Positions 56,094-64,000 of a stretch of DNA of 64,000 nt are shown here, one piece after another. The translations under genes were made by a program, and so were the position numbers. Numbering within the stretch: the stretch's first letter is position 1; each line of letters begins with the position of its first letter. Origin of the DNA: Okeania hirsuta. GTDB taxonomy: Bacteria > Cyanobacteriota > Cyanobacteriia > Cyanobacteriales > Microcoleaceae. The DNA lies in the NCBI RefSeq assembly GCF_003838195.1, contig NZ_RCBY01000007.1, positions 1 through 64,000 of the forward strand, in the 5' to 3' direction. Below the pieces are notes generated by a model that had not been told where the DNA came from, made no database searches, and worked only from the letters and a program-made list of their open reading frames with translations.

Positions 56094-57036
56094 TTGTAGA
56101 CCAATGAGATAGAGGCGGAGTTTCAATCAACGCTTTGCTCATTAAATCGTGAATTTTGCCATTAGTCGCTAAAATTTTACCCGAACTCATATCAAAAGGA
56201 CTACCATTATAAGCTGTAACTTTACCCCCTGCTTCTTGCAACACCACTATACCTGCAGCAATATCCCAAGGAGACAAACCTCTTTCCCAGTAACCATCTG
56301 CACGACCACAAGCAATAGAACATAGATCCATAGAAGCACAACCAGAACGTCGTACACCTTGAGCTAGATAACATATTTGACAAAATTCTTTGTAGTTATT
56401 ATCAGTAGTCTCCCGTCGGTCGTAAGCAAAACCCGTTATCGTCAAACTTCTTTCTAACGTAGTAGTCTGAGACACACTAACTGGTTTGCGGTTACAAGTT
56501 GCCCCCAAACCTTTAGCTGCACGAAAAAGTTCATCTAAAATCGGATTAAATACCACCCCCACCTGTGGTACCCCATCAATTAATAATCCTACCGAGGATG
56601 CTGAAAAAGGATATTGGTGAGCAAAATTAGTAGTACCATCCAAAGGGTCTATTGCCCATAGATATCTACTTGTTGTATCTCCCAACTCTCCCGACTCTTC
56701 AGCTAGAATGCCATGGTTTGGCAAATGTCGCTGTAAAACCTTGATGATCGCCTTTTCAGCAGCTTTGTCAGCTTCAGTTACCAAATTTACTGGACTGCCC
56801 TTTTCTTGAATATCTTGAAGATTGCCCCAATAAGACATCAACTCTGCACCACCAGCAAGAGCAGCTTCAGTGGCAATATCTAAGAAAACTTGTAATTGTT
56901 CTGCACTCATAAAAATAATTAACTTACATAATTAACAGGAAACCCCACCTTGATTAGCGAAATATTTTTGGAGGGTTGCTAACTCATCTCCATAACAACA
57001 ATAACTTCTGACTTTTGACTTTTGACTTTATTAATT

Positions 57037-57558
57037 CTACTGTTTAAGATTTTCACGACGAAATTGTGCTGGAGTTTGACGCATTGGACGTTCTGGATTC
57101 CAGATACCTCGCCCCATCAGTCTAGCTTTTTCTTGGGCATTAGCAAGACGTTCTGTATACTTATTGTTAGGAAAATATGGCTCTGCCAAGGCCAAACCTT
57201 CTTCTGCCATATATTCATTAATTAATTTCCCATTCAGCCAAATATAAGCTAGTTGGCGATCAAATTTATCTTTTTTCTGGACATCAAACTCTAATAAAAC
57301 TTCTTGCCCCAAGGTTAACTTTTCTAGTTGGGTTCTAGCTTCTTGTCCCCAAGGTTTTTGTCTGACATCTGGTGCCTGAATACCAATCAAGCGAATGGGT
57401 TCTAGTATAGGTACAGCAGCAGAACGGTCAGTTATCTCGATGGTTTGTCCACTAACAACCCTTTCTACTCTGATTATTTTGCCCGAGGGGGGATTTGAGT
57501 TTTGGCAGCCAGCGAAAAGTATCCAGGCTATAACTAGAAAAATGATTCTAATCTTCAT
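57037..57558 (-). CDS. Thermonuclease (SNase)-like lipoprotein
   Basis: 173 residues with signal peptide and lipobox FAGC (Cys18), so exported and lipid-anchored. SNase-like OB-fold domain at about 26-160: VERVVSGQTIEI, PIRLIGIQAPDVRQKPWGQEARTQLEKL (Arg and Glu of the active site), FDRQLAYIWLNGKLINEYMAEEGLA (second Arg) and KARLMGRGIW. It probably cleaves DNA or RNA near the membrane. Its start overlaps the 3' end of the ferredoxin gene by 11 bp, so the two are translationally linked. Confidence 0.87.
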   Translation of the reverse strand: MKIRIIFLVIAWILFAGCQNSNPPSGKIIRVERVVSGQTIEITDRSAAVPILEPIRLIGIQAPDVRQKPWGQEARTQLEKLTLGQEVLLEFDVQKKDKFDRQLAYIWLNGKLINEYMAEEGLALAEPYFPNNKYTERLANAQEKARLMGRGIWNPERPMRQTPAQFRRENLKQ

Positions 57559-57916
57559 CCAATGGCAATCCCGCTCTTACCTTTCCTTTGCCAAAATAGC
57601 GGCCAAATTGGAGTTCGTATACTTCATCTTCATCTTGTGTCTCTACAAGTAGGTCAGAACGAGCATAGCTGACACACAGAAGAGCATAACCCTGTTTTTG
57701 AAGTTCTAATGATAGTCCCATTGCTTCTGGTTGATAGAGTTGGCCAGATATAACTCTCACTGCACAAGTAGTACAAGCACCATTACGACAGGAGAATGGT
57801 AAATCTACTCCTTGGTTTTCAGCACTGTGGAGGATGTAGCGGTCTTCAGGAACCTGGACTGTATGATATGTATCTTTTTGGCGATCGTGTATGCGAATTT
57901 GGTGATTACGGGCCAT
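57548..57916 (-). CDS. Plant-type 2Fe-2S ferredoxin
   Basis: 122 residues with the plant-type cluster ligands Cys43, Cys48, Cys51 and Cys81 (SCRNGACTTCAVR ... LLCVSY). The N- and C-terminal extensions (HDRQKDTYHTVQV; RYFGKGKVRAGLPLDED) differ from photosynthetic PetF, which is ~98 residues, so this is one of the alternative cyanobacterial ferredoxins. It carries one electron in the cytosol; partner unknown. It is upstream of, and overlaps, the SNase gene. Confidence 0.9.
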   Translation of the reverse strand: MARNHQIRIHDRQKDTYHTVQVPEDRYILHSAENQGVDLPFSCRNGACTTCAVRVISGQLYQPEAMGLSLELQKQGYALLCVSYARSDLLVETQDEDEVYELQFGRYFGKGKVRAGLPLDED

Positions 57917-58130
57917 AATAATTTGAGACTATAATTTATAGTTATTGCTGGCGATTTAGAAATTAAGTTTTAATTAATAAACTAAAACATGATTTAATAT
58001 TTATCTTATGTTATTTAGGCCCAATATCCAATATAAAATTTTTTTGCCAGAAAGACTTGCAAAATTTAGAATAATTCTGCTACAATAGTATAATTGTGAG
58101 CAAATATAAAATTTAATACTTTTGCTTTTT

Positions 58131-58217
58131 GGAGAGGTGGCCGAGTGGTTTAAGGCGCAGCACTGGAAATGCTGTTATGGGGTGACTTATACGGGGGTTC
58201 GAATCCCCCCCTCTCCG
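58131..58217 (+). tRNA. tRNA-Ser (anticodon GGA)
   Basis: Acceptor stem GGAGAGG (58131-58137) pairs with CCTCTCC (58210-58216); discriminator G at 58217. The D arm is GGCCGAGTGGTTTAAGGC, the anticodon loop CTGGAAA with anticodon GGA at 58165-58167, and the long class II variable arm GGGGTGACTTATACG is typical of serine. The T arm is GGGGGTTCGAATCCCCC. CCA is not encoded. It reads TCC and TCT codons. Confidence 0.96.
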
Positions 58218-58327
58218 TTCTATAAATTAACTTTCAGCAATTTCCTAAAAATCTTGCCCTGGTTTAATGGTTGAAATAAGTCGATTTAGCCTATCTTTTA
58301 TATCCAGCAATAGGTTTCAGCAATTGA

Positions 58328-59188
58328 TCAAACGTGAGGTACACGCAATACACGAAAACCAATAAGGTCAAGCGTGACACTGGGAAGATAGTAGCTGCGG
58401 TACGCAGAGCGACACCTCCTCGGAAGGTCGTACCAGGAGCCACCACGAAGGACTTTTGTAGTATTTTGATTACCTGATAGCCATGCACGACCATCATTGG
58501 GTGCGTCCTGATAATTATCCTGCCAATAATCTTCACACCATTCAAAAACATTGCCGTGCATATCGTATAAGCCAAAGAGATTAGCAACTTTGAAGTAACC
58601 CACTGGAGTGGTTTGTTCTCTATGTTCTCCCTTTGGACCTCTGCCATAGGAACCACTGTCAGTATTTTGATTAATCTCTCTATCTATTCCACAGTAGTTA
58701 GCTAAATTTGTAGTAATGGTTTCTCCAAAATGAAAAGGTGTAGTCGTTCTTGCACGACAAGCATATTCCCATTCTGCTTCACTGGGTAGGCGATATTCTC
58801 TCCCTGTGTTCTGGCTTAACCTAGCACAAAACTCTTTAGCGTCTAGCCATGAAACTTTCTCAACTGGGCGACTCCAACGCTTATAGTTTTCATAGTCATC
58901 TTTAAATCTTGAAGGGTCAGAATCAAGGTCACGTTCAATCTTTTCAGTAGTTTCAACAACCGTTTTCCACTGACCCTGAGTAATAGGATAACGTCCCATG
59001 TAAAATTCCGGCACTGTAACTTCATGTTGGGGGCTTTCCCTACTCCATCGCTCTAATTCATCTTCAGGGGAACCCATAAGGAACTTGCCTTCTGGAATCT
59101 TCACCATAGCCAGCTCAACATTATTGCCCAGGTCTTCGATATAGTATTCAGCCTGTTGCCTCTTCTTACGAATAGTTATCCTTACCAT
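58328..59188 (-). CDS. FGE/SUMF1-domain protein with putative DGR variable region
   Basis: 286 residues. After ~25 residues (VRITIRKKRQQAEYYIEDLGNN) comes a complete FGE-sulfatase (C-type-lectin-like) domain: MVKIPEGKFLMGSPEDE, HEVTVPEFYMGRYPITQGQW, RPVEKVSWLDAKEFCARLS, YRLPSEAEWEYACRA, LYDMHGNVFEWCEDYW and the tail RGGSWYDLPRRCRSAYRSYY ... IGFRVLRV. True FGE has two Cys in the tail; only one equivalent is present, so catalysis is doubtful and ligand binding is likelier. The tail aligns with 60497-63070 in a way that points to retroelement-driven diversification. No signal peptide. Confidence 0.87.
   Translation of the reverse strand: MVRITIRKKRQQAEYYIEDLGNNVELAMVKIPEGKFLMGSPEDELERWSRESPQHEVTVPEFYMGRYPITQGQWKTVVETTEKIERDLDSDPSRFKDDYENYKRWSRPVEKVSWLDAKEFCARLSQNTGREYRLPSEAEWEYACRARTTTPFHFGETITTNLANYCGIDREINQNTDSGSYGRGPKGEHREQTTPVGYFKVANLFGLYDMHGNVFEWCEDYWQDNYQDAPNDGRAWLSGNQNTTKVLRGGSWYDLPRRCRSAYRSYYLPSVTLDLIGFRVLRVPHV
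58364..58447 (-). other. Putative DGR variable region VR-A
   Basis: 84 nt (28 codons) from the Arg of RGGSW to the codon before IGFRV. Compared with VR-B (60527-60610), 32 positions differ; of 52 identical positions just 2 are A on the coding strand. The 23 bp that follow in the coding direction (58341-58363) are identical in both genes, as expected for an IMH-like anchor, while 57 bp on the other side differ at 6 positions. Confidence 0.75.
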
Positions 59189-59466
59189 TAATTTGAATTA
59201 TATCATGTCCAGTTGAATAATTATAATCAGGGCTAGTAGTATTGCTCTAGCCCTATCTATTTTAGAACCTATCCTACTATTGTTTGTTGAAACCCTTACA
59301 TTGAGCTAATCGAAAAACCGTGAAATCCTTTAACTATAATTACTCCCTAATCTTACTACTCCAATCCCCCCCTTTTTAAGGGCTTTTAAGTCCCCCCCTT
59401 TTTAAGGGGGGTTAGGGGGGATCTAAAAGCCAGGTAACTCAAACAAACCAACTACAAACACCTACC
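59189..59466. other. Gap with CCCCCCTTTTTAAGG repeats
   Basis: Contains an ATATCATGTCC half-end (59205-59215) and GGGGG/CCCCC inverted words around 59370-59420 that form a hairpin. No gene. Confidence 0.4.
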
Positions 59467-59850
59467 ATGCCAAAACTTAACGACTCCAACTTCCACCTCC
59501 CCTACAACCGCCAACTCGTCCCCATCGCCAAACAACTCCGTAAAAACCCCACTCCGGCAGAAAAAAAACTATGGCAAGATTTCCTCAGAACTTTTCCCCT
59601 GCGCGTGTTGAGACAGCGACCTATTAATAACTTTATTGTTGATTTCTATTGTGCTGCTCTTGGGTTAGTAATTGAAGTTGATGGGGATAGCCACTTTACG
59701 GAAGAGGGAAAAGCTTATGATGCTGAGAGGACTTCTGTTTTGGAGGGTTATGGGTTGCGGGTGGTTAGGTTTACTAATGTTGATGTTTTGCAAGAATTTG
59801 AGGGGGTTTGTTGGCAGTTGGAGGGTTTGATTGATGAGCTGAGAGATTGA
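59467..59850 (+). CDS. DUF559 (VSR-like) endonuclease-fold protein
   Basis: 127 residues. Features of DUF559: AKQLRKNPTPAEKKLWQDFLR, then RQRPINNFIVDFYCAALGLVIEVDGDSHF with the PD-(D/E)XK/VSR-like acidic pair (Asp in VDFY, Glu-x-Asp in IEVDG), and LEGYGLRVVRFTNVDVL. No signal peptide. Such genes are common, mobile and of uncertain role in cyanobacteria. It is the only plus-strand gene in this block and lies between the two FGE-domain genes. Confidence 0.85.
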   Translation: MPKLNDSNFHLPYNRQLVPIAKQLRKNPTPAEKKLWQDFLRTFPLRVLRQRPINNFIVDFYCAALGLVIEVDGDSHFTEEGKAYDAERTSVLEGYGLRVVRFTNVDVLQEFEGVCWQLEGLIDELRD

Positions 59851-59859
59851 TTCCTCATA

Positions 59860-60262
59860 ACACTCCTTGCGATCCCCCCTAACCCCCCTTGAAAAGGGGG
59901 GGACCGGAATGTGTCGGGATTTTGGTCAGGAGCAATAGTGCTAGCGCCGCTACAAGATCGCGCAGGGTTGCAGATATAACATCGCTCTTTTAATCAACAA
60001 CTGATAACTCTTAAGACAACTTACTCTTGTTCCCCCCTTTCTAAGGGAGACAACTTACTCTTGTCCCCCCCTTTTCAAGGGGGGAACCGGAATGCGTCCG
60101 GATTTTGGTCAGGAGCAGAACCCGCAGGGTTGCAGATATAGCATCACTCTTTTAATAGACAACTGATAACTGTTAAGGCAACTTACTTTTTTCCCCCTTT
60201 CTAAGGCGGATTTGGTATTACTCTTGTCCCCCCTTAGAAAGGGGGGTTAGGGGGGATCGACA
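59860..60262. repeat. Direct repeat of a ~170-bp unit with CCCCCCTTTT palindromes
   Basis: The unit at about 59893-60060 (GGACCGGAATG, GATTTTGGTCAGGAGCA, CGCAGGGTTGCAGATATA) recurs at about 60080-60200 with substitutions and a small deletion. Flanking GATCCCCCCTAACCCCCCTT and its inverse form hairpins. It separates the DUF559 gene from the SAV_2336-FGE gene; the interval to 60496 has no gene. Confidence 0.6.
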
Positions 60263-60496
60263 CAGGCTTTGAGAAACCCACAACAAATCCCAACTCAACC
60301 ACTCCCACTACTACCTCTCAATCGATCACTCCCCTACTTCAAATTTCCGATCAACAGCAGGGATTTTTTTCTGTTGACTTTACCTTGGGCTTCGATCCCC
60401 CCTAACCCTGAAAAGAGGGAGACCATAGTTTGGGAAAGAGCGATCGCTCTTTTCTCTGGCCAAAGACAGGACTCAAGAGGGTGAAAGAGGGGCTAT

Positions 60497-63070
60497 TCAA
60501 GAGACACGCAATACACGAAAACCAATATAGTAGCTTGAGACAGCGGGAGAATGGAAGTGGCGGGACGTAGAGCAACACCACAAAGGCTTGAAGCGCCAGC
60601 AGCCGCCACGAAGGAGTTTTGTAGTTCTTTGATTACCCGATCGCCATGCACTACCATCATTGGGTGCCCCCTTATAATTCTCATGCCAATCATCTTCGCA
60701 CCATTCATAAACATTACCGTGCATATCGTATAAGCCAAAAGCATTGGCCACTTCAAAACTACCTACAGGAGTTGTTTCTTGTCTATACTTACCTTTTGCC
60801 CCTTGACCATAACTGTAATTGCCGTCATAATTTGCTAAACCTGTAGTAATGGTTTCTCCAAAATGAAAAGGCGTAGTTGTTCCCCCACGACAAGCATATT
60901 CCCATTCAGCTTCACTGGGAAGCCGATAGTTTCTCCCCGTATATTTGGACAGTCTGGCACAAAATTCTACTGCATCGTACCAAGACACTGTTTCCACAGG
61001 TCGATTATTTCCTTTAAAATATGAGGGGTTAGAGTCAAGGTCACGTTCAATTTTCGGCACATTATTAACAATGGCTTTCCATTGAGCTTGAGTAATGGGA
61101 TAGCGACCCATGAGAAAAGCTGAAACATTCACTTCATGTTGAGGACTTGCAAATGTAGCGCGTCGGAATTCATTTGAACCCATGATAAACTTTCCTGCGG
61201 GAATTTCCACCAGTTCAAGTTTAATTCCATCGCCCAAGTTTTCAACAATACCAGTAACTCGTCGGCGTTGTTTTTTGATTACCCATCTATTTCCCAATAA
61301 TTTCAACCATCCTGAACGTCTTTTTTCCAACGTTGCCACATCAAACTCAAACGTTACAGTTTTCTCAACCTCAATCAAGGCAACGTCAAAGGTATCAATT
61401 TCAATTTGAGGTTCTGGTGTCACTTCTCCAGTTTCCCCCATTGTTGAACCTGAAACACCGGAAATATTCTGGGCAACTTCACGGGCAAATTCGGCATATT
61501 CTCCCCCTAGATTTTCCAATACTTCAACAGCAACTTGGGCAAAAGGTAAAACTTTCTCCCGGTCTTCCTCCTCATATTGAGGCAATAACGCCAACAACGC
61601 CCGAAAACTACGAATAGGTCGGTCAATTTTTTCAGCTATGTAACGAGAAATAGCATCCAGAACGGCTGTAGTTTCATTGCGTCCCATTGCCTGATTCAAC
61701 TCTTGCCGGACACCGGGAAAAAATTCATAGATTTGTTCTTGACCATTAGAGTCAGTTGCAGCAAGCAAACCTCCCATATAAACTTCTGCCACATGAACTG
61801 GGTTAGCTTCTGGTAATAGATTTTTGCGAATCAAGTTAACCACAGATAAATTTACGGGAGCTGCTGCCATCATTCCTGCCAGTCGTTGAGCAGTAATAGA
61901 AGTTGTTGCCAGAAATTGCCTCACCCTAGTTGTGGTTGAAAGTTCCGTTATAGATTCGGGTTGCTCAGGTTGATCGTAATATTGTTCCTCGACAAATTTT
62001 AAATCAAATAAAAATGTAGGTACTCGTGCATTACTTGCTCCCGACACTACCCGACACCAACTTTTCAACAGTTCATGTTCCGGCAGAATAACTGGTAAAA
62101 CCAAAGCATTTTTCCAGTCTATAGGTATCCAAGCGGGTAGATTTTCCAACATCAGACGGGGGTTAGCAACTCCTGGTGTAATAGTAGTACCAAATAATTT
62201 TCTTCCCGCTCCCAGTTGGGTACTATCCCAAAGATATTCGGGGAACAATTGTAGCACTGTAGTAGGGCTTTTCTCTGACCACACTTTTAACCATTTGTGA
62301 ATGGTGGCATTTTGCCAAACCGCAGAGGTACAGTCACTCACGAAAATAACTACCCCCCGTTGGTTAGGATGAATCAATTCACGGTGACTATGTTCACGTT
62401 GCCTGGGTTTTCCACTGCTATCTCGCCGGACTAATTTTAATTTGCTATTTGAACTGAGCAAACTCCAGACTCGCACATTTCTAAATGCTCCTTGAGTTTC
62501 AAAGATTTGTTGTAGCTCATTAACAGTCTCTCTCCAAATAAAAGCCGAACTAGACTCTTCTACCACCAATTCTAAATCAAGCCAGCGTTCAGGTTCTGGT
62601 TTAGTCACAGGCAACCACACATCCTGCTCGGCAATTAAATTCACGGTTGCTTCTTCATCTAGTGCTTTTCCTGTGATAGAGGGAACTTTCCGCATCAGAG
62701 GGCGCAGCGCACGGCCTAATTCCAGTACATTCAGGAGAGCTGCTGCTGCTGGAGCTTGAAAAGATAAACCTTTGACTGGAGGTTGTTCGGGAGTTTGAAA
62801 ACTTGATTCTTCAGTGATTACTGAAACAATGGGTTCTCTGTCAGTTACAGATTCTTGGGGTTCGCCTTCCTCAAATTTGATCGGCAGAAGTTGTTCGGGT
62901 TCTGGTTTTTGCTCCTGCTTTTGTTGAGTCTCTACCGTACCCATTTGTAAAGCTAACCAGATACTATCGGCAATATCTTCATTGCTGAGTTCCAGACGTT
63001 TTAACATTCCGGTTTGATCGAGTCGGTCTATCAAACGTTCAATGGTACGATGAAAACTAGAATCACTCAT
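60497..63070 (-). CDS. SAV_2336/vWA-like plus FGE-domain conflict-system protein
   Basis: 857 residues. A short N-terminal helical domain (about 1-45), an acidic linker, then a SAV_2336-type region (about 95-560) whose core LDLELVVEESSSAFIWRETV ... HPNQRGVVIFVSDCTSAVW resembles a vWA-like fold and is followed by a helical region (FLATTSITAQRLAGMMAAAPVNLSVV). An FGE/C-type-lectin domain (about 615-857) closes with RGGCWRFKPLWCCSTSRHFH ... IGFRVLRVS. It is preceded by a MoxR AAA+ gene with a 3-bp spacer (TAAGGGATG). This pairing is known from NTP-dependent conflict systems in multicellular bacteria. The C-terminal variable stretch is a candidate DGR target. Confidence 0.85.
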   Translation of the reverse strand: MSDSSFHRTIERLIDRLDQTGMLKRLELSNEDIADSIWLALQMGTVETQQKQEQKPEPEQLLPIKFEEGEPQESVTDREPIVSVITEESSFQTPEQPPVKGLSFQAPAAAALLNVLELGRALRPLMRKVPSITGKALDEEATVNLIAEQDVWLPVTKPEPERWLDLELVVEESSSAFIWRETVNELQQIFETQGAFRNVRVWSLLSSNSKLKLVRRDSSGKPRQREHSHRELIHPNQRGVVIFVSDCTSAVWQNATIHKWLKVWSEKSPTTVLQLFPEYLWDSTQLGAGRKLFGTTITPGVANPRLMLENLPAWIPIDWKNALVLPVILPEHELLKSWCRVVSGASNARVPTFLFDLKFVEEQYYDQPEQPESITELSTTTRVRQFLATTSITAQRLAGMMAAAPVNLSVVNLIRKNLLPEANPVHVAEVYMGGLLAATDSNGQEQIYEFFPGVRQELNQAMGRNETTAVLDAISRYIAEKIDRPIRSFRALLALLPQYEEEDREKVLPFAQVAVEVLENLGGEYAEFAREVAQNISGVSGSTMGETGEVTPEPQIEIDTFDVALIEVEKTVTFEFDVATLEKRRSGWLKLLGNRWVIKKQRRRVTGIVENLGDGIKLELVEIPAGKFIMGSNEFRRATFASPQHEVNVSAFLMGRYPITQAQWKAIVNNVPKIERDLDSNPSYFKGNNRPVETVSWYDAVEFCARLSKYTGRNYRLPSEAEWEYACRGGTTTPFHFGETITTGLANYDGNYSYGQGAKGKYRQETTPVGSFEVANAFGLYDMHGNVYEWCEDDWHENYKGAPNDGSAWRSGNQRTTKLLRGGCWRFKPLWCCSTSRHFHSPAVSSYYIGFRVLRVS
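60527..60610 (-). other. Putative DGR variable region VR-B
   Basis: The equivalent of VR-A in the SAV_2336-FGE gene. Codon pairs VR-A/VR-B include TAC/CGC, GAC/TTC, CTT/AAG, AGG/TTG, AGC/CAC and CTT/AGC: most fit a template AAC, AAG, AAT or similar. Unchanged codons (CGT, GGC, TGG, TGT, TCT, CGC, CCC, GTC) lack A. The 23-bp block 60504-60526 after it is identical to 58341-58363. Confidence 0.75.
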
Positions 63071-63073
63071 CCC

Positions 63074-64000
63074 TTAATCCTCATCGTCAACTCTTCCTAA
63101 ATCTTGGAAAAGTTGCTGCACTAATTTATCCTCTGTAGCAGGAATGCGACCCTCTGTTACCATGAAAATTGCATTGAGTAACTGGTCAGTTGCCAGGGTT
63201 CCCTCCTCTCGTCGGTCAATAAAATCTTCAATCAGCTTTTGGATTTTTTCCTGTTCAGCAGTATCATTATTAAAATGAGCAGTAACAATTTTGGTCAATT
63301 CCTCTTTTGTGGGAGATTTCATCCTTAAGCGCAAACACCGCCGTAAAAAAGGTGCAGGAAAATCTCTCTCTCCGTTACTGGTCATTACCACAAAAGGGAA
63401 AGCGGTGCAAGTTATCCGCCCATTCTCAACCTCCGCCTCCATCTCAGAGGCTGTCTTTTCCTCAGTTGCGTCAGTGTAAGCAGTACGCACCGTTACCTTG
63501 TCTACCTCTTTCTTAATTCTCACCAATTCCGGAATTTCAAAAGACCCTTCTTCTAGAATAGCCAGTAGGTTGTTGGGTAGGTCAATGTCGCTTTTATCAA
63601 TCTCATCTATCAGGAGAACGCGAGGATATTTTGAGGGCAGCAAACTTGTCCCTAAAGACCCAAGAGTTATATATTTTTCAATCTGTTGAATTTGTTCTCG
63701 ACGTTGCTCTGGGGAAAGAGTTTGATTATTTTGGTTTTCCTGTTGTTTAGCTTCCTGCAACCGACCGATAGCATCATAACTGTATAGTCCCTCTTTCAAG
63801 GTAGTGCGGGTAGTAATTGGCCAGTAAAGCACTTCTCCCAGTTTCAGTTGTCGAGCTACAGCATAAGCGAGGGAAGATTTACCCGTTCCTGGTTTTCCCG
63901 TGATTAGTAGCGGTCGCCTCAAGTATAATGCAGCGTTAATCATTTTTACCTCATCAGGACGCACCTGAAAAGTTTCACCCCGTCGTTTCAGGCGACTTTC
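63074..64000 (-). CDS. MoxR-family AAA+ ATPase (5' end outside window)
   Basis: The frame is open through the window edge (ESRLKRRGETFQVRPDEVKM ...), so the GTG at 63964 is not the start. Walker A GKPGTGKSS, Walker B VLLIDEIDKSD, sensor 1 VMTSNGERDF, arginine finger region APFLRRCLRLRM; a helical lid follows and the end is QDLGRVDDED. MoxR proteins act as ATP-driven chaperones or switches. Its stop is 3 bp before the ATG of the SAV_2336-FGE gene, so they are co-translated; the ATPase is likely the regulator of that effector or sensor. Confidence 0.88.
   Translation of the reverse strand, partial: ESRLKRRGETFQVRPDEVKMINAALYLRRPLLITGKPGTGKSSLAYAVARQLKLGEVLYWPITTRTTLKEGLYSYDAIGRLQEAKQQENQNNQTLSPEQRREQIQQIEKYITLGSLGTSLLPSKYPRVLLIDEIDKSDIDLPNNLLAILEEGSFEIPELVRIKKEVDKVTVRTAYTDATEEKTASEMEAEVENGRITCTAFPFVVMTSNGERDFPAPFLRRCLRLRMKSPTKEELTKIVTAHFNNDTAEQEKIQKLIEDFIDRREEGTLATDQLLNAIFMVTEGRIPATEDKLVQQLFQDLGRVDDED

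Noticed and set aside
57917-58130. DGR reverse transcriptase or template near the variable regions
   Set aside because: No frame with reverse-transcriptase motifs and no second copy of the 23-bp anchor with A-rich upstream sequence was found in the window.
60493-60756. 87-codon minus-strand frame overlapping the FGE tail
   Set aside because: Out-of-frame reading of the SAV_2336-FGE gene; the same region in the proper frame has the full FGE motif order.

Overview
The window looks like part of a filamentous cyanobacterial chromosome, probably a marine or mat-forming Oscillatoriales-type organism; the genus cannot be fixed from the sequence. It is AT-rich, carries many HIP1 octamers (GCGATCGC), has heptamer arrays of the TTGCCTG / TTCCCTG / GGGAACA kind in many intergenic gaps, and encodes typical cyanobacterial families (DUF4079, DUF928, DUF4359, CHASE2-cyclase, CHAT-CHASE2, pentapeptide repeats). 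Gene density is low and gaps are full of small inverted-repeat elements (MITEs).

Layout. 0-9.5 kb: the C-terminal part of a secreted-type CHAT protein, two tandem small exported proteins, a glutathione S-transferase, a cyclic amidohydrolase, a damaged DUF1838/Rieske oxygenase pair and an intact DUF1838 gene. 10-15 kb: an OmpR-type response regulator, a small ribbon-helix-helix-like gene divergent from an overlapping two-gene unit with three GTATACATC sites between them, and two pseudogenes (Uma2 nuclease, TPR protein). 15-29 kb: a dispersed arsenic region with arsenite methyltransferase ArsM, radical-SAM ArsS and repressor ArsR, followed by a pentapeptide protein, a CHASE2 adenylate cyclase, a DUF928 protein, a TVP38/TMEM64 membrane protein and a HAD phosphatase. 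30-40 kb: a polar amino-acid ABC importer (two substrate-binding lipoproteins, two permeases, one ATPase) interrupted by two TnpB elements and a MITE. 40-52 kb: a TrmJ-like methyltransferase, a beta-lactamase-like serine hydrolase, a CHAT-CHASE2 protein, a glycine-rich membrane/WD40 protein, DUF4079, an HTH protein with an upstream palindrome, an M48 protease, DUF4359 and two decayed GNAT paralogues. 53-58 kb: hisS, a J-domain/TPR protein, an inositol-monophosphatase-like enzyme, a nuclease lipoprotein overlapping a 2Fe-2S ferredoxin, and tRNA-Ser(GGA). 58-64 kb: two proteins ending in FGE/C-type-lectin domains, a DUF559 nuclease and a MoxR AAA+ ATPase cut by the window edge.

The most notable signal is at 58.36-58.45 and 60.53-60.61 kb. 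The 3' ends of the two FGE-domain genes differ at 32 of 84 positions, yet of the 52 unchanged positions only 2 are adenine on the coding strand, and the block directly downstream is identical. That is the signature of variable regions rewritten by a diversity-generating retroelement (DGR). One of the two genes is coupled to a MoxR AAA+ gene and has a SAV_2336/vWA-like N-terminus, as in NTP-dependent conflict systems of multicellular bacteria. No reverse transcriptase or template repeat lies in the window, so the DGR core would be elsewhere.

A second theme is gene decay and MITE insertion: at least six genes are broken by nonsense codons, frameshifts or deletions, and MITE sequence supplies the last codons of two reading frames.
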